64,000 bases of DNA from Cryoendolithus antarcticus (Eukaryota; Ascomycota; Dothideomycetes; Cladosporiales; Cladosporiaceae): contig NAJO01000017.1 in the NCBI GenBank assembly GCA_002077065.1, positions 124,001-188,000 of the forward strand, read 5' to 3'. The notes beneath the pieces were generated by a model. That model searched no databases. It was not told where the DNA came from and saw only the letters and a program-made list of their open reading frames with translations. Both the position numbers and the translations under genes were made by a program. Positions 54,192 through 64,000 of this stretch are shown here, piece by piece; the first letter of the stretch is position 1, and the number at the start of each line of letters is the position of its first letter.

Positions 54192-55809
54192 ATGAAGACT
54201 CAAATCCTACTTTTTGCTCTGGTCGCTGGCGCGGCATGTGTACCTACCTGGCCAAGTCACGGCAGGCCTGAACATGGAAGGCCCGATCATGGCTGGCATG
54301 GCAAAGGCGATGGTCTCTCAGTCCAGACGAGCAGCGGCCTCGTGCATGGCTTCGTCAACTCAACGGCTCCAGCAGTGCGCCAATTCATTGGAGTACCATA
54401 CGCAGAACCACCTGTAGGCTCTCTTCGCTTCGCGCCTCCGGTCCATAAATCCGCGGCCGGACCCATCGACGCGACAAGCTGGGCTCCCAGCTGTATGCAG
54501 CAGGCTGGCTCTGGTAAGACGATCTATACGGAACAGGTGCCACAGTTCCTCATCAATGGTGGGCAGTCCGAGGATTGTTGTATCTTAGCATCTGGGCGCC
54601 AGCAGTCGAGGCTTGCGAGCGGGAGAAGCTGCCAGTCTTCGTGTGTGTCCCTGGTGGCGGCTTCACTAGTGGAGGCGCCGATTCGGTGTACAAGATCCCC
54701 GATGAGTGGATCCAGAGGACGCAAAATCACTTGGTCGTCGTGTTGAAGTGAGTGGAAAGTTGACTAAGCTGCAAAGACTCCGTTGAAGCTGACCACATTG
54801 TCTAGCTGCCGTGTCAATGTCTTCGGGTTCCCGAACGCCAAAGCGCTGGGCAATCGCAATGTCGGCCTTCTCGATCAGCGGATGGTGTACGCAAACCACG
54901 TGGACGTAACTCTCTGCCCCTATACTGACACGCATGCAGCATCGAGTGGACCCGTGACAACATTGCCGCTTTCGATGGTGACCCGGAGAGGATCACCTTC
55001 TGGGGTCAGGTCAGTGAAGTGTGCAACATGGGCTTGGACGGCCATTTACTGACATGCGCTCAGCTTCACGCCGGTGCCTGACGATATCACTGTCTTCTCC
55101 AACTACTCCGATCGTGCGGCAAAGGGTCTTGTGGCCAAAATCATGAGTTTTACCCTTGAGCTGCACCTACCAAGCGAGACAGCAGCTTACACCACATAGC
55201 CTGCTATCATAGGGTCCAACGCAAAGGAGGGAGCCGGGTTTGTACCGTTCACGCCTGACGGACCTGGTGCGATGACACTACAGAACGTCGCGAATAATAT
55301 CATCGCTTGCCCGGTTGCAAGAGAAGTCGTGTACGTCCCATACCTCCGCTGGATGAGGTTTATGTCTAAACTCAGTCTGACAATTTTCTCAGCAATCGCG
55401 TGACGCGTAAGATTGTTCCAACCTACCGCTATCAGTATGCTGGTAATCTCAGCAACGTATCTTCATTGCCATGGATGGGCGCATACCACAGCTGTACATC
55501 TCCCTGCTTCAGTCACCCCATCTTGCTTCATTTAGAGATCCAACACACTCCTAGCCGAGCTCCCACTCATATTCGGCACGCACTACGAATTTCGAGGCAA
55601 TTCCACTGAGTACGAGTACGAAGTGTCAGATTTCTTGAGGTTTTGTGGCTATCCTTCGCGTCCGACCCGTCCGTCGCACCTGCTGCACCGCTTCCTGGAG
55701 GCAGGAATTTCGTCTGGCCTGAGTACGACACGAGTACCAACAGCCTCGTGCGGTTTGCGAACGGCAATGAGCTAGTGGCAACGAGCAGTGATCAAGTGAT
55801 TGATAAGTA
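54192..55809 (+). pseudogene. Type-B carboxylesterase pseudogene lacking the catalytic-serine segment
   Basis: The ATG at 54192 opens a signal peptide (MKTQILLFALVAGAACVP), then VRQFIGVPYAEPPVGSLRFAPP and GGQSEDC, clear type-B carboxylesterase. At about 54577 the frame shifts by one base; the next frame reads FVCVPGGGFTSGGADSVYK, the oxyanion hole. Introns follow near 54749-54804 and 54902-54939. After ERITFWGQ (55009) and an intron ending 55063, the sequence jumps to FTPVPDDITVFSNYSDRAAKG, which normally lies well over 100 residues further on. The GxSxG elbow is therefore gone. More shifts occur toward the end (YEVSDFL; LWLSFASDPS). The gene cannot make an active enzyme. Confidence 0.82.
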
Positions 55810-56896
55810 GGGATTCATGGGTCGCATCGGCAAGATAGAGTAGCGTGCCGAAGTCGCCACAGGTACAAAGTTCAGATGGCACGAAACGGCGTTCGGAGCT
55901 ACGTCCTACTGTACCTCGTGATGAGTGTCCGAGGTGATGAGCAGGTGGTGAGCAACAGCGGTTATGCACCGTATGGCTAGAGATTGCCCAATTTTATGAC
56001 TCTGCCTGCGTGCTGCCTTTGTCGCTGTAAAGCATGGCTTGTCAAGCGTATGAACGCGATGCTTATCGCTGCACCGTTGCATGCTTGCGACATGCGCTTA
56101 TCCCGGCTGTTTTTATATTACCGTGGGGGTGGAGCGGGTACATGCATGACGGGTGCAGATGCTGCCGCTGCGATATGGTACTTCGACCTTCCATTCTTTG
56201 ATGGACCCCACCACAGAGAGTACCGAAGTCATCGCAACGAACCACTGTCACTGAGCCAACATCTCGGCGCAACCCATCTCGCCGGGATCTTTAGTGCACA
56301 AGATGTACTGCTGCTAGGCACAAGCACGCGACCATGCCGTTACCGCGCGATTGGGCAACTGCACACGCTACAGCCGATGAGGAAGGCCATATATATCATT
56401 CATCTAGCGCCGCTACCTCGACCAACCTTCTAGCGAAGATAGCGCCAGCGTTGGTTTCTACCCCTCGGCCTCTTGACCCACTACGATCAGAGCATCAGTT
56501 ACCCCAGCGTCGGCCCAGGCACGACCCGTAGATGCCATCAAATCAAGATGCTCAAGTGGTCTTGTCGCAGTGCTTATCTACCATTGGCAATAACGGCTAC
56601 TGCACGAGCGGCGCTCTAAGGTAATATGGCATGCTTGATCTTCGCCTAGCGACGTCGATCTCAAGATGGCGCCCATTTATGCTGTCCTTCTTGGGCAAGA
56701 GCGCGGCAGCGATGCAGACCAGCGACCGAGCTCTGCCGCCTACCACCCTCTCGATGAGGCAGGAGGAGAGCATGAAGGTATGCAGCCACTGTAGTCACGA
56801 TGGCGCTGGCGATGTTTATAAGTGTTCCCATCCTTCTGGTGCTTCCCAAGGTTGCCCTACGACCAGCCTCTTCGCACTTCGAGAGAGCAGTCCATC
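55810..56896. other. Intergenic, sedolisin promoter
   Basis: No gene is supported. TTTATAAG near 56815-56822 lies about 80 nt before the sedolisin ATG and may be its TATA box. Confidence 0.45.
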
Positions 56897-58923
56897 ATGT
56901 TATTCTCTACAGCCCTTGTTTCCAGCTTGCTGGTCGCTGGGTCTTTGGCTTCCCCAGTCTCTATTCCCAATGCAGTTCATGAGAAACGGAACAGCAATCC
57001 ACATGGCTGGACACGACGCGATGCACTGGACCGAAGGGCTATTCTGCCCATGCGGATAGCCCTCGCACAGGGTGGCCTTGACCAAGGGTCAGACTGGCTC
57101 ATGGACGTGTCCCACCCAGAATCCGAGAAGTACGGCCAGCACTGGTCTGCGAAGGATGTCGCGCAAGCGTTCGCTCCGAGGTACAGTGCGACACATCCCA
57201 AACTGCGTGGAACGTAAGACTGATGTTTGTGCGCAGTGACGAGACCGTCAGGTATGTCAAGGCTTGGCTGACGAGCTCTGGCATTGCTGCAGATCGCATT
57301 AAGCAATCGCAAAGCATGGGGTGGTTGCAATTCGACGCCACCGTGGACGAAGCCGAAGAGTTGCTTCAGACCAAGTATCATGTCTGGGAGCACACGTCTG
57401 GTCAGCCGCACGTTGCCTGCGACGAGTACAAACTGCCTGCGCACCTCACGAAGCACGTCGATTTCGTCACGCCTACTGTGCACTTCGATGCCAAGATCAA
57501 GGCCCGCGATCCGGCCAATACTTCGGTCAAGAAGCGCGACAACAAGATTCCCCTTGGCAACCCGTCATCTGGCTCTCTGCCTAAGCTTGGTCAATGGCTT
57601 GGAGGCAAGAACAATATCATCAAGGAGCTTGAAAAATGCGACACCCAGATCACGCCCAACTGCCTTCGTGCGCTGTACGAATTCCCACCCAACGTCTACG
57701 CTGCACCCGGCAACAGCTATGGTATTGTCGAGTACACTCCGCAAGCGTACGTTCCATCCGATCTCGATCTCTTCTTCGCCAACTTCAGCACTCGCCAAGT
57801 TGGCAACCGACCCATTCTCGATTCTATCGATGGTGGCGTTGTCCAATCGCAGGTCATGTCATTCAACTACAATGGTGAGAGTGACCTCGATCTCGAGTAT
57901 GCAATGACCCTGGTCTACCCCCAGAAGGTTACCCTCTACCAAGTCGGCGACCTCGTTGAAGGCGCCAGCTTCAACAATTTCCTTGATGCTCTCGATGCCA
58001 GCTACTGCGGCGGCGATGACCCAACCCAAGATGGTATTTACCCAGACCCTTTGCCGGGAGGCTACAAGGGTCCAGAAAACTGCGGTGGCTTCGCCGCTAC
58101 GAAAGTCATCAGCACGTCTTACAGCTACAACGAGTATGACCTCACCCCCGCCTACGAACGACGCCAGTGCAACGAGTATATGAAGCTTGGCCTACAAGGT
58201 GTCAGCATCCTGTACTCTTCCGGTGACTACGGTGTAGCTGGCAACGGTGGACAGTGCATAGCCCCAGGCGCCCCACCACCAGGCGTCGGACCCAACAATG
58301 TTACTTACACCGACGGCACCTCCGGCCGCTTCAACCCTTCATTCCCTGGCACGTGCCCGTACGTGACCTCCGTCGGCGCCACCCAGGTCAAGCCCGGAAC
58401 GAACATCATCAAGGCGCTTGCCACCCACACACAGCCTGAGGAGGCTTGTGAGACCGTCATCTATTCCGGCGGTGGCTTCTCTAACGTCTTCCCTCTGCCA
58501 TCTTACCAAGCGGCAGCGGTCAAGTCATGGTTCAAGAATCACCCTCCGCCATACGGCGCAGACCGATTCAACAACTCGCAGCAGACCCGCGGCCACCCCG
58601 ACATCTCAGCCAACGGTGCCAACTACGTTGTTGCTGTTGATGGAGAGTTCGCGCTCGTCTACGGCACCTCTGCCTCCTCGCCAACACTCGGCAGCATCCT
58701 CACCCTCATCAACGAGGCTCGTCTTACCGCTGGTAAGAAGTCCATCGGCTTTATCAACCCGACTGCGTACGCTCATCCGGAGGTCTTTAACGATATCACG
58801 CAAGGTGGCAACCAGGGCTGTGGTACGCCGGGTTTCCAATCTGCGCCTGGATGGGATCCAGTAACTGGGCTAGGCACACCGAACTTTCCAAAGCTCTTGA
58901 AGCTCTTCTTGAGTCTTCCGTAA
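56897..58923 (+). CDS. Secreted sedolisin (S53) tripeptidyl-peptidase-type protease
   Basis: Two exons, 56897-57180 and 57237-58923, over a 56-nt intron; 656 residues. The signal peptide MLFSTALVSSLLVAGSLASP is followed by a pro-kumamolisin prodomain (HPESEKYGQHWSAKDVAQAFAP ... DEAEELLQTKYHVW). The catalytic domain has ESDLDLEYAM with Glu near 308 and Asp near 312, the oxyanion Asp in SSGDYGVAG near 423, and the nucleophile in GTSASSP near 572. The calcium site near the C-terminus (FNDITQGGNQGCG, GWDPVTGLGTP) is intact. Such enzymes act in acidic surroundings outside the cell to release peptides. All catalytic residues are kept, so it is probably active. Confidence 0.94.
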
Positions 58924-59925
58924 GCTGTTCAAAGCTTGCGATAGACAACATGAATGTACCAGAGGCTCAAGACAGCGCGGCAGGTGGTTCAGATACGATC
59001 GAATGAGACACGTTGCTCACGAGCACTTTTTCAACCTTTCATTGCTCATCGGCAGCAATGCCACATTGTGTCCAATGCATCCTAACGTCGTTGAGCTTCA
59101 TGTCAACCTCATCGGTCTGTTTTCCTCAACAAAGGTAGCTGTCATGTGAACATATAGACATGACTCTTCGCAAGCGATCTCAGATGTCTCGAGTAAAGAA
59201 AATTACTTTCCGACAAGTCTCATGGCCGCTTCAGCGGTGAGTGAGTGGTTAGGATGGCGACTCCACTGCCTTGCGTCGCTGCGAACGCTCCCCCAATTCA
59301 TCAATCAAACGAAACGCGTTTCCGGTAACTCACCATCTCGCAGTAACATCACGGCGAGGTACGATATTGTGAGTCTCTCTGTAGCAGCTCTTGACCATGT
59401 GGCTGACCTGGAGCAGTGGCGCTCACTGGGGACTGTAAAGCTCCACGATCCACCGATCGACAGGCACGGCTAGGGGTCCCGAGCGGACCGAGTGGCCGGT
59501 AAAGCCTATCAAACAATAGGCAAAACTTAACACCTACGCGAAGTGAGCGCGAAGTGAGCGTTAACTGTCAACACTCACTGGGATGCAGCCATACGCCCCC
59601 CAAGTTCACTATCGCCATCCCCCTGTCTCATTCCTTTCTGTGGTCATCTGAAGTGCGTGGAAAGCTAACGTGCGAAGACTCGATTGACAAATGCTCTTGT
59701 CACAAGGCGGAGGGCAAGTACACCGCGGCATCAACCGCTTACTGCATCGAAGCGAAGGTGCGAAGCGGAAGTTAACAAAGAAAGAGGGTAGATGCTAGCA
59801 TCCGAACTCCCACAGACTATACTCGCTTTATCTCCGCAGTACGCTAATGCTCTCGAATTGCAGAGAGGCTGTATCGGCTGCCGTCTGTGAGCCTTGACAC
59901 CACCGATCTTGACATCCTGAACGGC
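58924..59925. other. Intergenic with a small tandem repeat
   Basis: An 11-nt string GCGAAGTGAGC occurs twice in a row near 59537-59558. An ATG at 59791 may belong to a first exon of the following coiled-coil gene, but no phase-matched donor was found. Confidence 0.4.
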
Positions 59926-60831
59926 ATGATCGGCGAGAAGCGGAGAGTCTCTGTAGCGAGAGTCATGAACGGGACGACACCGAGGCAGGACAGTGGAGGT
60001 GTCGAGAATGTCAAGCACGATGATCCTCCTCGCAAAGGGTCTCTTTCGCCAACGGCTGAGAACGGCCAATGGTCTTCAGCAGTCGGCCATGCCACCACCG
60101 CAGGCAAGAGCGGACGAGTGATCGAAACGCTCATGGCTGCAAACGATCGCCTGAGGAAGGAGTTGGAGCTGGTGCAACTCCGATCACAGGAACAGGATCG
60201 GACGATCCAGACCATGCAGCCCCAACTAGAAGCGCTGAGAACGGAGAAGGACAATTTGCAACATGCTAAGAACATGGACTCTTCACTTCTCAAGCGCCGG
60301 GACCGCAAGCTCGAATTGATGAAGGAGGAAATGGGTGTCGAGAGGGCAAGGAGGGAGGCAGCAGAGGGGCGTGCACGGCGATTGGAGGCGGAGCGGGATG
60401 AGGCTGTGGAGACGGCGAGGGTGGAGGTACAGCGGGCACACGATAAGGCGAAGCATTCGACGATACATGCGAGTATACTGGAGCAGAGCCATCGTCAATT
60501 GTCAACGGAGTACCAGCAACGCGCTGGGAGATTTCGCAAGGACTTCGCACAGCTCCGGAAGGATGCAGACGGGGATGCTCCGAAAGTGGCGCGGCTAGCA
60601 GTGATCTCAGGACAGATGTGTGCGGTGTTCGAGCAGAATTGCACCGCGCACGAGCAGTACGTGGAGATGCACGAGAAGCACAAGGCGGCCGTGGAGGAGT
60701 GGAAAAAGGGCGTGGAGCTGGCTGCGAGTGAGGAGACTGAGAAGACGAGGAAGTTAAGTCAGGATATGGAGACCGTGACGAATCAGATGAAGTGGGTGAT
60801 GGGGATGGAGAAGTCGCGGGAGGGTGGGTGA
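59926..60831 (+). CDS. Coiled-coil protein, possibly SHE3-like
   Basis: At least 301 residues from the ATG at 59926; the frame is open upstream to about 59860, so a spliced first exon is possible. After a Ser/Pro-rich start, residues from about 55 on (GKSGRVIETLMAANDRLRKELELV and LKRRDRKLELMKEEMGVERARREA) form long heptad-type coiled coils rich in Glu/Arg/Lys. The RVIExLMAxNDRLxxEL stretch resembles fungal SHE3-domain (SWI5-dependent HO expression 3) proteins. These adaptors link mRNA cargo to myosin in yeast; in filamentous fungi the role is unclear. Confidence 0.55.
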   Translation: MIGEKRRVSVARVMNGTTPRQDSGGVENVKHDDPPRKGSLSPTAENGQWSSAVGHATTAGKSGRVIETLMAANDRLRKELELVQLRSQEQDRTIQTMQPQLEALRTEKDNLQHAKNMDSSLLKRRDRKLELMKEEMGVERARREAAEGRARRLEAERDEAVETARVEVQRAHDKAKHSTIHASILEQSHRQLSTEYQQRAGRFRKDFAQLRKDADGDAPKVARLAVISGQMCAVFEQNCTAHEQYVEMHEKHKAAVEEWKKGVELAASEETEKTRKLSQDMETVTNQMKWVMGMEKSREGG

Positions 60832-61205
60832 AGGTTGACTGAGTGCCTCTCGACTTTTCCTCAAGGGACGTTGGCTAGTATGGTGAGAAATAATTGTAAT
60901 GCGGCGTCGCCGATAACGAAGGTGGAGTGAAGTCTGGACATGAGCCACCAATGCTTGTACATGGACTGTGCGAACATCAGACAGCTCCATGTGCATCAGG
61001 GTGTCTCAGGTGAATGAAGTGCAGATTCATGTCAGGATGGTGAGCACCAGGCAGCGAAGGCGCGGTGGTCTGGGTTGCACTTTCTTAACTACAAGACTTC
61101 CGCCGCGCCTGCCTCCGGGGACATGCGCGACTGCCTGCTTCCGCTTCCGCTGCAACATCACCTCTGCTCGACAACACATCAATCGACGACAAAGCGTGAA
61201 GCACG
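60832..61205. other. Intergenic
   Basis: No gene is supported; it is the promoter side of the next gene. Confidence 0.5.
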
Positions 61206-64000
61206 ATGGACCAGGCATGTTACGTCCACGGCTCGCTATACCGCTTTACTCCAAGCGCAGCTCGCACAGTCATCAAGCACTTTACCGACGGTGCTGCACA
61301 CGTCGTGGCAGATCGCACGTCTTGGGATCTGGTACACGATGGAAACAACCAAGTCAGTTTGATGGCACGACTGTACCGAAGCACCACTGACATGCACTGC
61401 AGATCTTCGCTTTGACCTGCCATAGCACTGATGGCCTTGCTCTCGATGGATTGCTTCGCGATGTCACGGATCGCTACGTGGCGCAGGAGCTTGACGATGC
61501 AAGTGAAGAAGATCGGCTGCCGCAAGTTGAGCTTTTCGGAGAAATTGCACTGAACGCGAGCTTTGACGATGACGCGGTTCCCATTGTCAGTGATGAGCCA
61601 GTCGAAGCCGATAGAGAGACGGTATCGCTTTCCAGCCATGTTGTGCAACGCGATGGCATGAAATCACGTGAGAAGGTCTCAGCCACGCAGCTTTCACAAC
61701 TACCTGTTCACCTCAGAGCGCGTTTCAGTGGCTTGGTGCCGGTCTCTTGCACAAAGAACCTGACCACGGTCCGTGCATCCCAATGGGATGGGCAGCAAGG
61801 GGCATACTGCTACAGTGGAGAGATTGGCACAGCCTTGTCACCTCTCAGTGGACAGGAGCACATGGATCTCACCGCGCTGCTCGATGAACTCACGCCCTTT
61901 CCACCACTTGAGCGCTTGACAAACATCCGCAAAGAGCCCCAACTACCTCTGGTTACTGCTTCACCTCCAATCGAGCGTCACTGGGAGTTTGTCGGCGAAC
62001 AGCCCAGGACGAGTCAATGGCTGGTGGGTATGGGAGAGACGACAGAGCTGCTGAGCCCCGACGCTGCACCGGAGCCGAGCAAAGACGCAATTCGGTACCA
62101 GCAGATCGCTACGCAAACGCAAGAGACTTCCGGCCGCATCAGAATGCCGCAGGGCGTCTCGATCATGCCAAGTCAGGGCGAGAACGAGGACGATGAGCCA
62201 GAGCAGACCAAGGAACAGCTGGACGGTGCCTTTGCAGCACTCCTGAAGCGCCCTGCCGTCAACGACGAGGTGTCTGATGAGTCTGCTGAAGAGACGGAAA
62301 GCGATGAAGGATCGGGAGGCGCCGGCAATGCGGGCAGGACAGGCTTCGCAAAACTTGTAGGCAATGGTCAAAAGTTTCGCGACGACCATGTTAGGCAGGC
62401 GAACGTACAAAGCAGCGCTCTCACTTGCATGATGCCTCAAGTCTTCGTCAGCGACTCAGAATCCACTGACGGCACCGCAACTCCGGGATCAGTCCCTCCG
62501 ACTTCTTCTCATGAGACGCCTGCGACGGTGGAGGAGCCCTTTCCCACCTACGAGCGCCGCTACGCCCAGGTAGATGGTATCGGACTGATGGGAGATGCTG
62601 CGAACCAGGCCAAGTGGGAGCTGGAGAATGGTCGGCCTTCAGCCTCTGTCAGTACGAGCCGTCCGCTCAGGACAAGAGACCAGCTCATGTTGGCACGCCA
62701 TGCCGATGCCGATCCCGAAAGGAGTTTGCGCGATGTGCCCGGGTCCTCAAGGCTCAAGCATCAAGACAGAGATGCGATTCGCAGAGCTGCGCAGCACACA
62801 TCTAGTCTGACACCCGCCAGGTACGCAGATACCATGTTGGGTGGCGCTGAGCCCTGGGCAGGGAAGGCGGTGCCAGCCCAGCCTCAGACCCGTACAGGTC
62901 ATCTCGTTGACACCAGCTATGCTGCTAACTTATTTCGTGCGGACCCTGAGCAGTTCCCTGCCCTAACGTGTCGGATCTCCCCATCCATGCGGCTACCAGT
63001 GAAGCAAGCGCACGAGCCACAGGCGTGGCAAGGGGACAGTGGGCAGCCTGGATACGCTCACGCAGAAGGCCTCCTAATCGACATTTTAGAGCCGACCGCC
63101 ACCAGCGAGAACATTTCCACTTCGACCGTGAAACTGCCTAAGCACAAAGCCTTGCCTCCGAAGATGTTGAAGATCGTAGATTGCGAACGTGGACCGCACA
63201 AGCGAACTGGTGATGATGATACGGTCATCGAGCGCCTACGACCTGACACATACGCGCCGCCGAAAGGGCGCTCCACCATGAAGCAAAAGGCACAGAACAA
63301 GGCGAAGAATGGCAAGGGGAGTAAGTCAAAGGCGAGCAAGCCAGTATCGAAGGGCAAAGCGATGCTGGAATTGCCCGATCCATTACCAATGCCGAAGGCA
63401 AGGAAAGTGCCGGAGCCTGTACCCTTGCAGGCAGCCTCCATGAAGCAAAAGGCCGAAATCTGTGATAGTGATCTTGATGACGAGCAGCAAGGGATCTTCA
63501 CCGAGCGAGTGTCGAAATTGCTTCTCTCACAAGACGTCGAAGCCGCACAAGCTCTCGTAGTGCAATTTGGCATCGTATTAACGCATTGGCAAAAGCCTGA
63601 GACTGTGAGGCAGGCCGTCGCAGTGGCCGATATGCAGCGTCAGCTCGACGACGACAACGATGTGACGGGCCCATACAATCGCCAAGCGCAAATCGGATTC
63701 ATGCCCCGTATGGCCATTGCTCAACAAGACATACAACATCTGTTGTCACTTCCTGGTATGCTCTCACGCCAGCACGATAGAGGCTCAAGGTCACTTGTGG
63801 ACGCCTGGTTTGCAGAAGCACCATGGGATCTCCGATGCGAGATCTTGTACGAGGTGGAAGTCATGAATATTGACGAAGTTCGATGGCTTATCATGGTTCG
63901 CAGGAATGAAGCTTGCAGTGTTGATGTCAGCCATATTCAGCAAGAGCCATCGGCGGTCTACGTGCATTATCCTCATTACGTTTGGGATGCTAGGATTCAG
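61206..64000 (+). CDS. Large unknown protein, 3' partial at window edge
   Basis: Exon 1 (61206-61352) begins MDQACYVHGSLYRFTPSA; a 50-nt intron (GTCAGT...CACTGACATGCACTGCAG, 61353-61402) leads in phase to IFALTCHSTDGLALDGL. The frame then runs with no stop to the last base, at least 915 residues in all. The N-terminal 150 residues look folded (VELFGEIALNASFDDDAVPI, LPVHLRARFSGLVPVSC). The middle is acidic and disordered (DEVSDESAEETESDEGS). A Lys-rich patch (MKQKAQNKAKNGKGSKSKAS) near residue 685 could be a nuclear signal. The last part again looks folded (LVDAWFAEAPWDLRCEILYEV). I recognise no family. Confidence 0.75.

Noticed and set aside
59537..59558. Two copies of GCGAAGTGAGC
   Set aside because: Only two copies with no neighbouring feature; may be replication slippage.

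Overview
The window looks like gene-dense nuclear DNA of a filamentous ascomycete. The spliced genes carry short introns, mostly 45-110 nt, with GT(A/R)NGT donors, CTRAC/CTAAT branch sites and CAG/TAG acceptors. The gene content is typical of fungi: Opy2, Tpa1/Ofd1, Som1, a PTH11-like membrane protein, GH72, GH128, sedolisin, TRI12/DHA14 MFS. The family mix resembles black-yeast or plant-associated Dothideomycetes (Capnodiales/Mycosphaerellales). That placement is inference, not proof. No tRNA, rRNA, CRISPR array or recognisable transposon was found.

Layout. 1-2754: 5'-truncated copper-type P1B ATPase with a cysteine-repeat leader. 3.5-6.7 kb: epoxide hydrolase facing a drug-type MFS transporter. 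7.6-8.9 kb: unknown cysteine-rich gene with two internal stops. 9.2-12.5 kb: GRAM-TBC-EF-hand Rab GAP. 13.2-15.1 kb: MARVEL protein and secreted GH128 glucanase. 16.2-18.2 kb: Tpa1/Ofd1 dioxygenase. 18.9-23.5 kb: large repeat-containing surface protein. 23.8-25.0 kb: acidic nuclear-type protein. 25.4-28.2 kb: tandem pair of decaying SET-domain genes. 28.7-30.0 kb: PTH11-like seven-helix protein. 31.3-32.8 kb: GPI-type GH72 with a frameshift. 33.6-36.2 kb: compact housekeeping block of TAF8, Som1 and an XRCC2-like gene. 36.9-37.6 kb: secreted cysteine-rich protein. 38.2-39.6 kb: Opy2. 40.0-41.9 kb: seven-exon sugar transporter with a GC-AG intron. 42.2-43.6 kb: two F-box-like gene remnants. 43.7-47.5 kb: PSO2/SNM1 divergent from an unknown conserved gene. 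49.3-51.7 kb: C2H2 zinc-finger protein. 52.1-53.0 kb: PMP24-like peroxisomal protein. 54.2-55.8 kb: carboxylesterase pseudogene. 56.9-58.9 kb: sedolisin protease. 59.9-60.8 kb: coiled-coil protein. 61.2 kb to the edge: a large unknown protein that runs off the window.

Functional picture. Nuclear and housekeeping functions (DNA repair, TFIID, mitochondrial export, Rab control, peroxisome, translation-linked hydroxylase) are intact and interleaved with surface and secreted genes (surface repeat protein, GH72, GH128, sedolisin, cysteine-rich protein). A pattern that holds across the window is that reading-frame damage falls only in the accessory class. At least seven accessory loci carry nonsense codons, frameshifts or deletions, while the core genes splice into perfect frames. 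This points to birth-and-death turnover of accessory genes, or less likely to local sequence errors. Many exon junctions given here were worked out by hand and agree in phase.
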